From: Burkholderia cenocepacia
Lineage (GTDB): Bacteria > Pseudomonadota > Gammaproteobacteria > Burkholderiales > Burkholderiaceae
Direction: 5' to 3'
Length of the DNA stretch: 64,000 nucleotides
Assembly: GCF_900446215.1 (NCBI RefSeq)
Contig: NZ_UAQZ01000001.1
Span: 62,001-126,000, forward strand
Made by a program: the position numbers and the translations under genes. Position 1 is the stretch's first letter; each line of letters begins with the position of its first letter. Under the pieces are notes generated by a model, which saw nothing but the letters and a program-made list of their open reading frames with translations, ran no database searches and was not told the DNA's origin. Below are positions 34,509 to 42,997 of the stretch, piece by piece.

Positions 34509-34611
34509 GGTCTTTCGCTTTTATCGAACAAATTCCTTGGAAGATTATCGCTTTTTAAGCGCCTCGCGCGACCCTAAAATTCCCGCATCGATTCGACAAC
34601 AGGCCGCAGAA
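34509..34611. promoter_or_regulatory. Divergent LysR / 2-hydroxyacid dehydrogenase promoter
   Basis: The 103-bp gap is AT-richer than the flanks. It contains palindrome TTCCTTGGAA and two TATCG/CGCTTTT repeats, consistent with a LysR-regulated divergent promoter. Confidence 0.45.
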
Positions 34612-35844
34612 ATGACCCCGTCCGCCTCATCCCGTCCCGCAGCCAGCCGTCCGCTGGCCGATACGCGCCCGCCGCGCGTGCTGCGAAACATGCTGAGCCT
34701 CCACGATTTCGAGGCGGCGGCGCGGCGCGTGCTGCCGCGCCCGATCTTCGGCTATGTCAGCGGCGCGGCGGAGGACAACCGCACGCGCGACGACAACCGC
34801 GCCGTGTTCGACGAGTACGGATTCGCGACGCGTGTGCTGCGCAACGTTTCGCAACGGCAACAGACGGTCGAGCTGTTCGGACGGCGCTATGCGTCGCCGT
34901 TCGGCATCGCGCCGATGGGTATCCATGCGCTGTCGACCTATCGCGGCGACATCGTCTTGGCGCGGGCCGCGCAGCGCGCGGGCATCGCGTCGATCATGAG
35001 CGGCTCGTCGCTGATCCCGCTGGAAGAGGTGGCGGCCGCCGCGCCGGGTACCTGGTTCCAGGCGTACCTGCCCGGCGATCCCGATCGTATTGCCGCGTTG
35101 CTCGAACGCGTCGCGCGCGCCGGCTACCGGACGCTGGTGATCACGGTCGACATTCCCGTGTCCGCCAATCGCGAGAACAACGTGCGGACCGGCTTCACCA
35201 CGCCGCTGCGCCCCGGGCCGCGCCTGTTCTGGGACGGCATCACGCGGCCGCGCTGGCTCGCGGGCACCTTCGCCCGGACGCTGCTCGCGCACGGCATGCC
35301 GCATTTCGAAAACTCGTTTGCGACACGCGGCGCGCCGATCCTGTCGTCGACCGTGCTGCGGGATTTCTCCGCGCGCGACCATCTCGACTGGGGCCACCTG
35401 AAACGGATCCGGCAGGAATGGAAGGGCGAACTGGTGATCAAGGGGATTCTCAGCGTGGACGATGCCGTGATCGCGCGCGACATCGGCGCCGACGGCATCA
35501 TCCTGTCGAACCACGGCGGCCGCCAGCTGGACGGCGCGGTGTCGCCGATGCGGATCCTGCCTGACGTGGTCCGGGCGCTCGGAGCGGATTATCCGGTGAT
35601 GATCGACAGCGGGTTTCGTCGCGGGTCGGATGTGCTGAAAGCGGTTGCGATGGGCGCGCGCATGGTGTTCGTCGGGCGGCCGTTCAATTACGCGGCGGCC
35701 GTGGCCGGGCAAGCCGGTGTGCTGCATGCGATCGGCCTGCTGCGCGACGAAGTGGACCGGAACATGGCGATGCTGGGCGTCGGGCAATGCAGCGCGTTGA
35801 CGCCCGACGTGCTGATTCGGAAAAGTGGATCGTCGGCGGCGTAG
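34612..35844 (+). CDS. FMN-dependent 2-hydroxyacid dehydrogenase/oxidase (LldD/mandelate type)
   Basis: The 410-aa TIM-barrel flavoprotein starts with NMLSLHDFEAAARRVLPRP and YVSGAAEDNRTRDDN. It has the FMN-binding SPFGIAPMGIHAL, and the catalytic His with active-site Arg in ILSNHGGRQLDG. It oxidises an L-2-hydroxy acid such as lactate, mandelate or glycolate to the keto acid, passing electrons to quinone or O2. The region 180-260 is extended as in membrane-associated dehydrogenases. ATG 34612 is chosen over an extension upstream that runs into the promoter region. Confidence 0.9.
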   Translation: MTPSASSRPAASRPLADTRPPRVLRNMLSLHDFEAAARRVLPRPIFGYVSGAAEDNRTRDDNRAVFDEYGFATRVLRNVSQRQQTVELFGRRYASPFGIAPMGIHALSTYRGDIVLARAAQRAGIASIMSGSSLIPLEEVAAAAPGTWFQAYLPGDPDRIAALLERVARAGYRTLVITVDIPVSANRENNVRTGFTTPLRPGPRLFWDGITRPRWLAGTFARTLLAHGMPHFENSFATRGAPILSSTVLRDFSARDHLDWGHLKRIRQEWKGELVIKGILSVDDAVIARDIGADGIILSNHGGRQLDGAVSPMRILPDVVRALGADYPVMIDSGFRRGSDVLKAVAMGARMVFVGRPFNYAAAVAGQAGVLHAIGLLRDEVDRNMAMLGVGQCSALTPDVLIRKSGSSAA

Positions 35845-36298
35845 GTGGCCAGGTCGCAGCCGGACGGGCTCGGCGGACGCTTCGACCGGTTCGCGGCAGG
35901 GCAGGTGAATCGAAGGTCTGCGGCTGTTGCCGCGTAAGCCGATGGCGGATGGCCGGTACCCGTCAGCGGGCGGCTGCCTGTTGCGTCTGCTGCCCGGCAA
36001 AGCGGCGCTCGACGTTGTGTTCGCGCGAGCGCGTCGACGCGCTACGCGCGAATATCGACGCGCGGTGGGAACGCATCGACGGAACCGGTTTTCCGGTGGT
36101 TTAACGCGCCGATCCTTTTATCGAGGAACACGTAGTTGGAGCATATGATGGCGCTATAAGGATAACTTTTCTTATCACAATAGCTCGATTCAGTTTGCAA
36201 ACTGGCCGATTCGAAAACGCGCCGCTGCCGGTCACGAAAACCGCCGATGGCAGCGTCACCACCGGCGAAGGAGGGCGCGTCGTGGCCGACAGGCGCCG
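35845..36298. other. 454-bp convergent intergenic region with two palindromes
   Basis: The first part is GC-rich without features. From 36120 it becomes AT-richer. It holds GATAA-CTTTTC-TTATC (36161-36176) and the perfect 14-bp palindrome CAGTTTGCAAACTG (36191-36204). I see no gene. The palindromes are far from any 5' end of the flanking genes, so they may be remains of a lost promoter. Confidence 0.45.
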
Positions 36299-37525
36299 CT
36301 ATCGCGCCGGTTCGCTCTCGCGCCAGCGCACCATCAGCGTATTCGACGGCAACGTTTCGTCGCGCAGCTTGCGCGCGACGTCGACGCCCCCGACCGGCAA
36401 CCCGTGCGGATCGAGCAGCCCGAGCTGCACAAGCACGCTCGCCTGGTCCCAGTAGATGTGCTCGTTGTAGAGCTTCGGCCCGCGGAATTCGACGACGACG
36501 ACCATCGGAATCTCCACGCGCTTGCCGGTCGGCGCGACGCCGGGCAGCAGCCAGTCGATCTCCCGGTCGTGCGTAAACGTCAGGATGAACTCGTCCACCA
36601 TGCGATCGACGCCGACCACGCGCGAGATCGGCGCCATCGCCATGTCGGCCGGGTTGCCGTGGATGAAGTGATGCGTGTAGAAGCGCTTCAGTTCCGTGTA
36701 CCCGGTGCCGCCCGTCATGGTCGGCACGTGATTCACGTACGGTTCGGGCACCATGGTCCGCATCGTCTCCTCGGGATCGCGCGCGGAGAATTCCAGATGG
36801 AAGTGATGATCGGCGAGCGCGCCCAGATCGTAGTCGGGGCCGAGCACCTTGCGAAACACCGCAAGACTGCGTGTGTGCGCGGACATCGCGGCCGCCTTGA
36901 CGAAGGTCGGCCCGCTACGGCTGAAGGCATGGCCGGCACCGTCGTACGCGTAAAGCTTCAGGTTCGGCTTGCCGTCCAGCGCCGCGCGGATCGCCGTCAC
37001 GATCGCGGGCGGATTGAGCGGATCGTCGGCGCCGAAATGCAGTGCGAGCGGGCACGCGATGCGCTCGGCCAGTTCGAGCGACTGCTCGATGCCGACACCG
37101 TAATAGCCGACCGCGCAATCGACGTCGCCCTGCGCCGCGGCGAGCCACGCGAGCTTGCCGCCGAGACAGAAGCCGAGCACGCCGACCTTGCCGGTCGATT
37201 CGGGCAGCGTGCGCGCATGGGCGATGGTCGCACGGATATCGTCGACGGCGCGGGCCACGTCGAGCCGCGTGTAATAGTCGAAAGCCTTGGCATGGTCGGC
37301 GTCCCCGTAACCAAGTTCGATGTTCGGACCGAACGGGTGGAACAGGTCCGGCGCGATGACGACGTAGCCCTCGGCCGCATAGAGATCCGCCACTTTGCGC
37401 ATTTCGGCGTTCACGCCGAAGATTTCCTGCAGCAAGACGATGACCGGGCCGCGGCCCGCTTCCGGCAGCGCGAGATAGGCGTCGAACGCCGTGTCGCCCC
37501 GTTCGATTCTGATGTGCTTCTTCAT
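36299..37525 (-). CDS. Dienelactone hydrolase fused to a SnoaL-like domain
   Basis: The 408-aa protein has two domains. Residues 1-235 are a dienelactone hydrolase with E34 (LLQEIFGVN), nucleophile C120 (GFCLGGKLAW), D167/168 (FGADDPLNP) and H199 (DGAGHAF). Residues about 245-408 are a SnoaL/NTF2-like alpha+beta domain (HHFHLEFSARDPEETM, YVNHVPTMTGGTGYTELKRF). DLH opens lactones after ring cleavage. The fused pocket may bind a related intermediate. It is the last gene of the Rieske dioxygenase operon. The open frame runs upstream, but MKKHIRIERG after GGGACTTC is the natural start. Confidence 0.85.
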   Translation of the reverse strand: MKKHIRIERGDTAFDAYLALPEAGRGPVIVLLQEIFGVNAEMRKVADLYAAEGYVVIAPDLFHPFGPNIELGYGDADHAKAFDYYTRLDVARAVDDIRATIAHARTLPESTGKVGVLGFCLGGKLAWLAAAQGDVDCAVGYYGVGIEQSLELAERIACPLALHFGADDPLNPPAIVTAIRAALDGKPNLKLYAYDGAGHAFSRSGPTFVKAAAMSAHTRSLAVFRKVLGPDYDLGALADHHFHLEFSARDPEETMRTMVPEPYVNHVPTMTGGTGYTELKRFYTHHFIHGNPADMAMAPISRVVGVDRMVDEFILTFTHDREIDWLLPGVAPTGKRVEIPMVVVVEFRGPKLYNEHIYWDQASVLVQLGLLDPHGLPVGGVDVARKLRDETLPSNTLMVRWRESEPAR

Positions 37526-37575
37526 GGTTGAAGTCCCGATGGAAGAGGGGGAAGGAATGCGAGCCGAACGGTTCG

Positions 37576-38424
37576 CTACTGCGCTGCGTGCCGTTCGAAC
37601 CATTCGCGCGGCGAGCGGCCCTGATCCGGCCCGAGGATCGAAAAACCGCCGTCGACCGGTACGTCGATCCCGGTGATCCACGCGGCATCGTCCGAACAGA
37701 GAAACGCGACGACTCGCCCGATCTCGTCGCCGCGACCGACGCGGCCGAGCGCATGCAGCGGCCGGCCGACGCGGTCCGCGACGTCGACCGACCCACCCGC
37801 GAGCCGCTCCAGCGACGGCGACCACGTCCAGGCGGGCGACACGCTGACCGCCCGCAGGCCATGCGGCGCCAGCTCCACGGCGAGATTGCGTGTCAGTTGC
37901 AGCAGCGCGGCCTTCGACGCCGGATACAGCGCGCGGGCGGCCGCGCCGAACTTGCCGCCGACGCTGCCGAGGTTGACGATCACGCCACCGCGCCGCAGAT
38001 GCGGCGCGGCCTTCTGCGCGAGGATCGCCGCCGACACGAGATTGACGTCGAGCAGGCGCGACCATTGTTCGCGCGTCGACGCGAGGCCTGCATCGTCGTA
38101 GCTGCACGCATTGTTCACGACGATGTCGAGACCGCCGAACGCGGCGAGGGCAGTCGCGATCGTGCTGTCGAGTCGCGCGTCGTCGGTGACGTCGGTGTGT
38201 GCGAAGCGCGCCGATGTGCCGATCGAGGCGGCCAGCGCGTGGCCGGCCGCGTCATCGAGCCCCGCGATCAGCACGCCGGCGCCTTCGTTCGCGAGGGCGC
38301 GCGCGATGTCGGCGCCGAGCCCCTGCGTCGCGCCGGTGACGATCGCGACCTTGCCCGCGAGGCGTGCGCGCGTGCCAGCCGGGCTCGTCTGCGAGGACAC
38401 TTCGGAAGCGTGCGAGACGTTCAT
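37576..38424 (-). CDS. SDR-family NAD(P)-dependent oxidoreductase
   Basis: The 282-aa short-chain dehydrogenase has the nucleotide-binding TGATQGLG (about residues 31-38), NNA in VVNNACSYDD, the Ser of NLGSVGGKFG and the catalytic YPASK. In ring-hydroxylation operons such enzymes oxidise the cis-dihydrodiol to a catechol; that role is likely here. The ATG overlaps the upstream stop by 4 bp (ATGA), and CGGAGGGCAC precedes it. Length is slightly long because of a 22-residue N-terminal tail. Confidence 0.9.
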   Translation of the reverse strand: MNVSHASEVSSQTSPAGTRARLAGKVAIVTGATQGLGADIARALANEGAGVLIAGLDDAAGHALAASIGTSARFAHTDVTDDARLDSTIATALAAFGGLDIVVNNACSYDDAGLASTREQWSRLLDVNLVSAAILAQKAAPHLRRGGVIVNLGSVGGKFGAAARALYPASKAALLQLTRNLAVELAPHGLRAVSVSPAWTWSPSLERLAGGSVDVADRVGRPLHALGRVGRGDEIGRVVAFLCSDDAAWITGIDVPVDGGFSILGPDQGRSPREWFERHAAQ

Positions 38425-39059
38425 GTGCCCTCCGTGTGCGACGCGTGGCCGAACAGCTCCGCCACGCTGGAAATACCCGCGATCAAGCGCATCGACTCGA
38501 GCGATGCATCGTGCTGCCGACGATCCGCGCACGCGCAGGCGTCGGCCGCGACGGTCACGCGATAGCCGAGATCGGCGGCATGGCGCACGGTCATTTCTAC
38601 GGTCGAGTGCGTGGCGACGCCGGCAACGATCAGGTGACGCACGTCGTGCGCCGCGAGGATCCGTTCCAGCGGCGTACCGATGAAGCCGCTCGTGCACTGG
38701 TGATGGATGACATGGTCGAGCGCGCGCGCCGGATCGGGTTCGAGCGTCGGGTAAAACTGCGCACCCCAGCTGCCGTCGCGTAGCGCGCCGAGCTCGGCCG
38801 TGCGCACGAAAATCGGTGCATTGCGCGGCAAGTCCGCGTAATCCTCGCGGAAGGCGATGCGGACATGCGCGATCGGCAAGCCGAGCCCGCGCGCGCCGGC
38901 CAGCAGCGCGCGGGCCGCGTCGAGCACCGCCGCGCGGTCGGGCGGGTCCGCGTCGAAGCCGACGCGAATCTTGCCGCGCGGATCGAGCACGTCGTTCTGG
39001 TAATGCAGCGCGATCACGGCGGTGCGCGCAAGCGGTATCGACGGCGATGCGGCGTTCAC
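38421..39059 (-). CDS. Isochorismatase-fold hydrolase lacking the usual Cys
   Basis: The 212-aa protein has the fold's first Asp in ALHYQNDVLDP and the GVATHSTVEMTVRHAADLGY strand-helix near residue 160. Cysteine hydrolases of this superfamily have Cys where Thr stands here (consensus GVATNxCVE). The enzyme may therefore use another mechanism, as true isochorismatases do, or a different amide/ester substrate. The start is a GTG overlapping the upstream stop (GTGA), with GGAGG before it. It is embedded in the dioxygenase operon, which suggests a role in processing a substrate side chain. Confidence 0.8.
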   Translation of the reverse strand: MNAASPSIPLARTAVIALHYQNDVLDPRGKIRVGFDADPPDRAAVLDAARALLAGARGLGLPIAHVRIAFREDYADLPRNAPIFVRTAELGALRDGSWGAQFYPTLEPDPARALDHVIHHQCTSGFIGTPLERILAAHDVRHLIVAGVATHSTVEMTVRHAADLGYRVTVAADACACADRRQHDASLESMRLIAGISSVAELFGHASHTEGT

Positions 39060-39592
39060 ACGAATACCTCCAGGTTCGCGAGCGCATCGGTCGAGTTGAT
39101 GAGATCGACGCGCTTCAGATAGATCTTCCAGTCCGGGCCGCGCGTATCGAGCTTGTGCGTGACGAGCCCGGCGAGCGTGCGCTGCCCGATGCGCCATTCG
39201 TTGACGATCAGCGTCGAGTGGACCACCAGCCGGCCGGCCGCATCGCGGCCGTCGACGATCACGTTGCCGACGATGCGCGCGGTGCGCGTCGACGGCTGCT
39301 GCGACCAGTTGCGCCGGTTCGTCACGCGGGCCGCGCGCACTTCGCGCAGCGTCGCATCCTCCCAGAAGAGCGAGATATGGTCGTGCGGGCTGGTCTGGCC
39401 CGGCTCGTGCGGCAGCCAGTACATGCCGTCGGGCGTCCACAGGTCGAGCCATGCGTCGAATGCGCGCGTATCGAGCAGCCGCGCCTCGCGAAACAGAAAC
39501 TGTGCCGCCTGCGCGTGCAGCGCCGCGTCGGCGGCGAGGGCAGGGGCGTCGACCGCGACGGTCGACAGGTCGAAAGCCGGATCGTGCAGCAT
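39056..39592 (-). CDS. Aromatic-ring-hydroxylating dioxygenase, beta subunit
   Basis: The 178-aa protein has the NTF2-like fold of the small dioxygenase subunits. AAQFLFREARLLDTRAFDAW is the typical N-terminal helix, and GMYWLP, SLFWEDATLREVRAARV and LVTHKLDTRGPDWKIYLKRV follow. It packs with the alpha subunit in an alpha3beta3 complex. ATG 39592 overlaps the alpha-subunit stop by 4 bp. Confidence 0.92.
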   Translation of the reverse strand: MLHDPAFDLSTVAVDAPALAADAALHAQAAQFLFREARLLDTRAFDAWLDLWTPDGMYWLPHEPGQTSPHDHISLFWEDATLREVRAARVTNRRNWSQQPSTRTARIVGNVIVDGRDAAGRLVVHSTLIVNEWRIGQRTLAGLVTHKLDTRGPDWKIYLKRVDLINSTDALANLEVFV

Positions 39593-40929
39593 CAGGCGTC
39601 TCCTGCGCGCGTGCGCGCGGGTGGGGCGGCCTCGTCGACCATGAAGCGTTTCCACGCGGCGAACTGGTTGCGCATCGGCAATTCGCTGGTGCCGTTGATC
39701 GACACGAAGCCGTCGTCCGTCGCGCGATCCGTGCCCGCGTAGCGATGCATGCTCACCCACTCGCCGCCGCGGGTCTGATTGCCTTCCTGGCAGCGTGCGT
39801 AGACTTCGACGTCGTCCGGCATCACGTTCGACGACGGCGAATTGATCACGTTCGCGTAGGTCAATGCGCGATCGAACACCGCGTCGGGTGCACCTTTCAG
39901 GCGAAACAGCTGGATTTCAACCAGTGTCCGGTCCACCGCGATCGGACGAATCACGCGGAACTGCTGAAACACCGTATGCGGGGAACCGCTGCCGTAGATC
40001 ACGGTGTTGTGGCGATTCATCCCGAGAATCCGGCGTGCGCGTTCGTCGCCATAAGCCTGCGCGAGCACCGCGAAATGCGCGTTCGACACCGAATCGCGTT
40101 CGGCCGCCGCCGGATCGAAAATCCCTTCCATGTAGCCGTGGCCGTATGCGTAGGCGCGCAGTTCCAGTTTTTCCCAGAATTCGTACGGCTCGCCGTTGCC
40201 GTCCATGATGAGCAGCTCGAACGGCATCGCGCCCATTTCCTCGGCCTGCGCGCGGGCCGACATCACCGACGATTCATGCGTGACCGGCGCATGCATCGTG
40301 TCGTGCAGGTTCTCGTAGAACACTTTCCAGTTCGAGCGCTGCAGGACGCGGAACACGCCCCCCGTGACCTCGACCTCGCCGACCGGGGAACGGTCGCACA
40401 GATTGTCGATCGACGACACGACGCCATTCAGGAAGGTCCGCAGATCCGGGCCGTCGTCGCTCTGGCTCGCGAACACGAAGCCGCGATAGCTGTCCACGCG
40501 CGCGACGCGGCGCATCGAGAAATCCGGATGCTTCGGGTCGAAGCAGGTGTTCTGCAGGCCGTTGCGCAGCGGCGCCGACAGGTGCGTGCCGTCGTGCCTG
40601 AAGGTCCAGGCATGATACGGACACCGGAATAATTTCCCGACCGAGCCGTCGCCGTCGGGTACGACTTTCGCGCCCTTGTGCGGACACCGGTTGTAGATCA
40701 CGTGGATCGTGCCGTCGGATGCACGCACCATCACCACGTCCTGGTCGCCGATACGCGTCGTGTGATAGTCGCCGGCCGTCTTGACCTGGCTCTCGTGGCC
40801 GACGTAGATCCACGCACGACCGTAGATCCGTTCCATTTCCAGCGCGAAGATCGCGGGATCGGTATAGAGGCGCTTGTGCACGCTGTCGGGGCGCACCAGC
40901 CCGGCCAGCGTCTCGTTGGTAACGCTCAT
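39592..40929 (-). CDS. Aromatic-ring-hydroxylating dioxygenase, Rieske alpha subunit
   Basis: The 445-aa protein has the Rieske [2Fe-2S] ligands C82-x-H84 and C103-x2-H106 (RCPHKGAK, CPYHAWTF). The mononuclear iron site is ENLHDTMHAPVTH (about 205-217), with the bridging Asp. It inserts O2 into an aromatic substrate to give a cis-dihydrodiol. Sequence style resembles the salicylate/anthranilate/benzoate group; the substrate cannot be fixed. Reductase, beta subunit and SDR are encoded alongside, giving a complete system. Confidence 0.93.
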   Translation of the reverse strand: MSVTNETLAGLVRPDSVHKRLYTDPAIFALEMERIYGRAWIYVGHESQVKTAGDYHTTRIGDQDVVMVRASDGTIHVIYNRCPHKGAKVVPDGDGSVGKLFRCPYHAWTFRHDGTHLSAPLRNGLQNTCFDPKHPDFSMRRVARVDSYRGFVFASQSDDGPDLRTFLNGVVSSIDNLCDRSPVGEVEVTGGVFRVLQRSNWKVFYENLHDTMHAPVTHESSVMSARAQAEEMGAMPFELLIMDGNGEPYEFWEKLELRAYAYGHGYMEGIFDPAAAERDSVSNAHFAVLAQAYGDERARRILGMNRHNTVIYGSGSPHTVFQQFRVIRPIAVDRTLVEIQLFRLKGAPDAVFDRALTYANVINSPSSNVMPDDVEVYARCQEGNQTRGGEWVSMHRYAGTDRATDDGFVSINGTSELPMRNQFAAWKRFMVDEAAPPARTRAGDA

Positions 40930-40951
40930 GGGGTTTCCTCGATGGGAAGGG

Positions 40952-41911
40952 TCAAAGATCCAGCACGAGATGCGCGCCGTGCGCGCGCGACACGCATGGA
41001 CAGAACGCGCCGCTCGCGTGGTCGTCGTCGCTCAGGCAGATGTCGCGGTGATCGGGATCGCCGTCGAGCAAGCGCACCGCGCACACGCCGCAATCGCCGC
41101 GCCGGCAGTCGTAGAGCGGATCGAGGCCGGCTTCGATCATCGCGTCGAGAATCGACGTGCCGGGCGGCACGTTCAGCACGTGCCCCGAGCCGGCGAGACG
41201 CACTTCGACCGTGGCGTTTTCCGCCGTCGCGACCGGCGCGGCAAAGCGTTCGCAGTGCAGCGCGTCGTCGCGCCAGCCAAGATGCCGCGCGGCCGCGAGC
41301 GTCGCCTCGATGAGCCCGGCGGGCCCGCACACGTACAGATGCGTGCCGCGCTCGGGCGCGCCGATCGCGTCGGCCAGCGGCAGGCCGCGCGACGGTTCGC
41401 CGTCGTCGAACCAGCATGTCGCACCCGGTAGCGCGGCAACCTCGTCGCGATAGGCCATCGACACGGCATCGCGCGCGGCGTAGTGCAGCGTGAACGGCCG
41501 CCCGCTGCTCGCCAGTTCGCGCGCCATCGCGAGAATCGGCGTGATGCCGATGCCGCCGGCCACGAGCAAGTGCCGGCGTGCGCGCGCGACGAGCGGAAAA
41601 TCGTTCCGGGGCGGATCGATGTCGAATTCGTCGCCGGGCGCACAGGCGTGCATCCACTGCGAACCGCCGCTGCCGGCCGCTGCGTGCAGCACCGCGATTT
41701 CGTAACGATCGATCGAATCGGCGCGGCCGCCGGCGTTCACGAGCGAATATGCACGCCGTTGCGAACGAGGGGAGAGGGGCACGTGCACGCCGATATGCGC
41801 GCCGGCCGTGAACCCGGGCAGCGGGCCGCCGTCGGCGGCGACGAGATGCAATCGGCGGATTGCGGGCGTCAGCGCATCGATGCGCTCGACGCGAATTCTG
41901 AGCGGGGACAT
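40952..41911 (-). CDS. Dioxygenase reductase with C-terminal [2Fe-2S] ferredoxin (PDR type)
   Basis: The 319-aa flavoprotein starts with the FMN/FAD-binding barrel (GAHIGVHVPLSPRSQRRAYS). It continues with the NAD-binding domain (LLVAGGIGITPILAM) and ends in a plant-type ferredoxin (YDCRRGDCGVCAVRLLDG, last Cys in FCPCVSRA). The order matches phthalate dioxygenase reductase and needs no separate ferredoxin. It lies 22 bp upstream of the alpha subunit and is the first gene of the operon. Confidence 0.92.
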   Translation of the reverse strand: MSPLRIRVERIDALTPAIRRLHLVAADGGPLPGFTAGAHIGVHVPLSPRSQRRAYSLVNAGGRADSIDRYEIAVLHAAAGSGGSQWMHACAPGDEFDIDPPRNDFPLVARARRHLLVAGGIGITPILAMARELASSGRPFTLHYAARDAVSMAYRDEVAALPGATCWFDDGEPSRGLPLADAIGAPERGTHLYVCGPAGLIEATLAAARHLGWRDDALHCERFAAPVATAENATVEVRLAGSGHVLNVPPGTSILDAMIEAGLDPLYDCRRGDCGVCAVRLLDGDPDHRDICLSDDDHASGAFCPCVSRAHGAHLVLDL

Positions 41912-42013
41912 CCAGCGGCTCCGTTGAATTCAGAGGAGGCCACTGTATGCGGGCGAATGTGCCGCGAATATCCGGCGAGCGCAGCGCCTGTCCGGCGCGC
42001 GCAGAATTTCCGC

Positions 42014-42997
42014 TCAGCCAGCGGACTGGCGCGCGCGCCGCAACGTATCCGACGGCGATTCCCGGAACGTTTCGCGGTACAGGGCGGCGAAGCGGCCCAG
42101 ATTCGCGAAGCCGCAACGGAGCGCCACGTCGGCCACGCGGTCACTTTCGCGGCCTTGCAGCAATCGGTCGCGTGCGCGTTCGAGACGCCGTTCGCGGACC
42201 AGCTGCATCGGGCTGCCGCGCGAGAAACGCTGGAACCCGTCGAGCAGCGTACGCACCGGCACGTCGGCCGCCAGCGCGATATCGGCCAGCGTGATCGGCT
42301 CGCACGCGTGCTCGTCGATATAGGCTTCCGCGCGCTTGACCGTGCGCGGCACGAGCGCCGTTCCGCCGGGCCGCGTCTGGCAGTGATGCGGCTGCCCGGC
42401 GAGCAGGAGCGAGATCACGAGCCGCTCGAATTCGAGTGCGATACGGCGGTCGCGCTGCGCGAGCGCGACCGTCTCCGGCGACGACGCCATGACGCGCAAC
42501 TGCATCAGCCACGGCACGAGTTCGGAGCGGGAGAGATCGAGCACCGGCTCGATCTGCAGATGGTCGTAGCCGGTGTGAGCCAGGATCGCGCGCTTGTCGA
42601 CGCGCACGAAGAACTGCTCGCAGTCGCGGGAGAACGTGCCGCCGAAATGGCTGGCCGGGCTGACGATGACGCCCTGCGCCGGCCCGATGATCACGCGCCG
42701 GCCGCCGACGCTCACGTCCGCATAGCCGCCGAGGCTGAGGATCGCGAGATAGTAATCCTCGATTTCCCCGGCATCGACGCCCATCGCGACGTCGTAACCG
42801 ATCGTGCCGAACCCGACGCTGTCGATCCGCACGTAGTCCATGTACGCGGAATAGCCGCCACGCGAGCTGCCAGGGATGAGTCGATGCGGCTGCAGCACCG
42901 CGGCGATCCGTTCACGCGTGTCGTCGATATCGACCGATTCGAAATAGCGGTATCGACGGAGCAGGGTCGGCTCAATCGGCAAGGAAGCATTGGGCAT
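42014..42997 (-). CDS. AraC-family transcriptional activator
   Basis: The 327-aa protein has an N-terminal effector-binding domain of the AraC_binding_2 type (YAILSLGGYADVSVGG, GVIVSPASHFGG). The C-terminal double HTH (about 220-320) contains ITLADIALAADVPVRTLLDG and DVALRCGFANLGRFAALYRE. Relatives activate aromatic dioxygenase operons such as anthranilate or benzoate. It lies 102 bp upstream of the reductase gene on the same strand, so it probably controls that operon. Confidence 0.9.
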   Translation of the reverse strand: MPNASLPIEPTLLRRYRYFESVDIDDTRERIAAVLQPHRLIPGSSRGGYSAYMDYVRIDSVGFGTIGYDVAMGVDAGEIEDYYLAILSLGGYADVSVGGRRVIIGPAQGVIVSPASHFGGTFSRDCEQFFVRVDKRAILAHTGYDHLQIEPVLDLSRSELVPWLMQLRVMASSPETVALAQRDRRIALEFERLVISLLLAGQPHHCQTRPGGTALVPRTVKRAEAYIDEHACEPITLADIALAADVPVRTLLDGFQRFSRGSPMQLVRERRLERARDRLLQGRESDRVADVALRCGFANLGRFAALYRETFRESPSDTLRRARQSAG

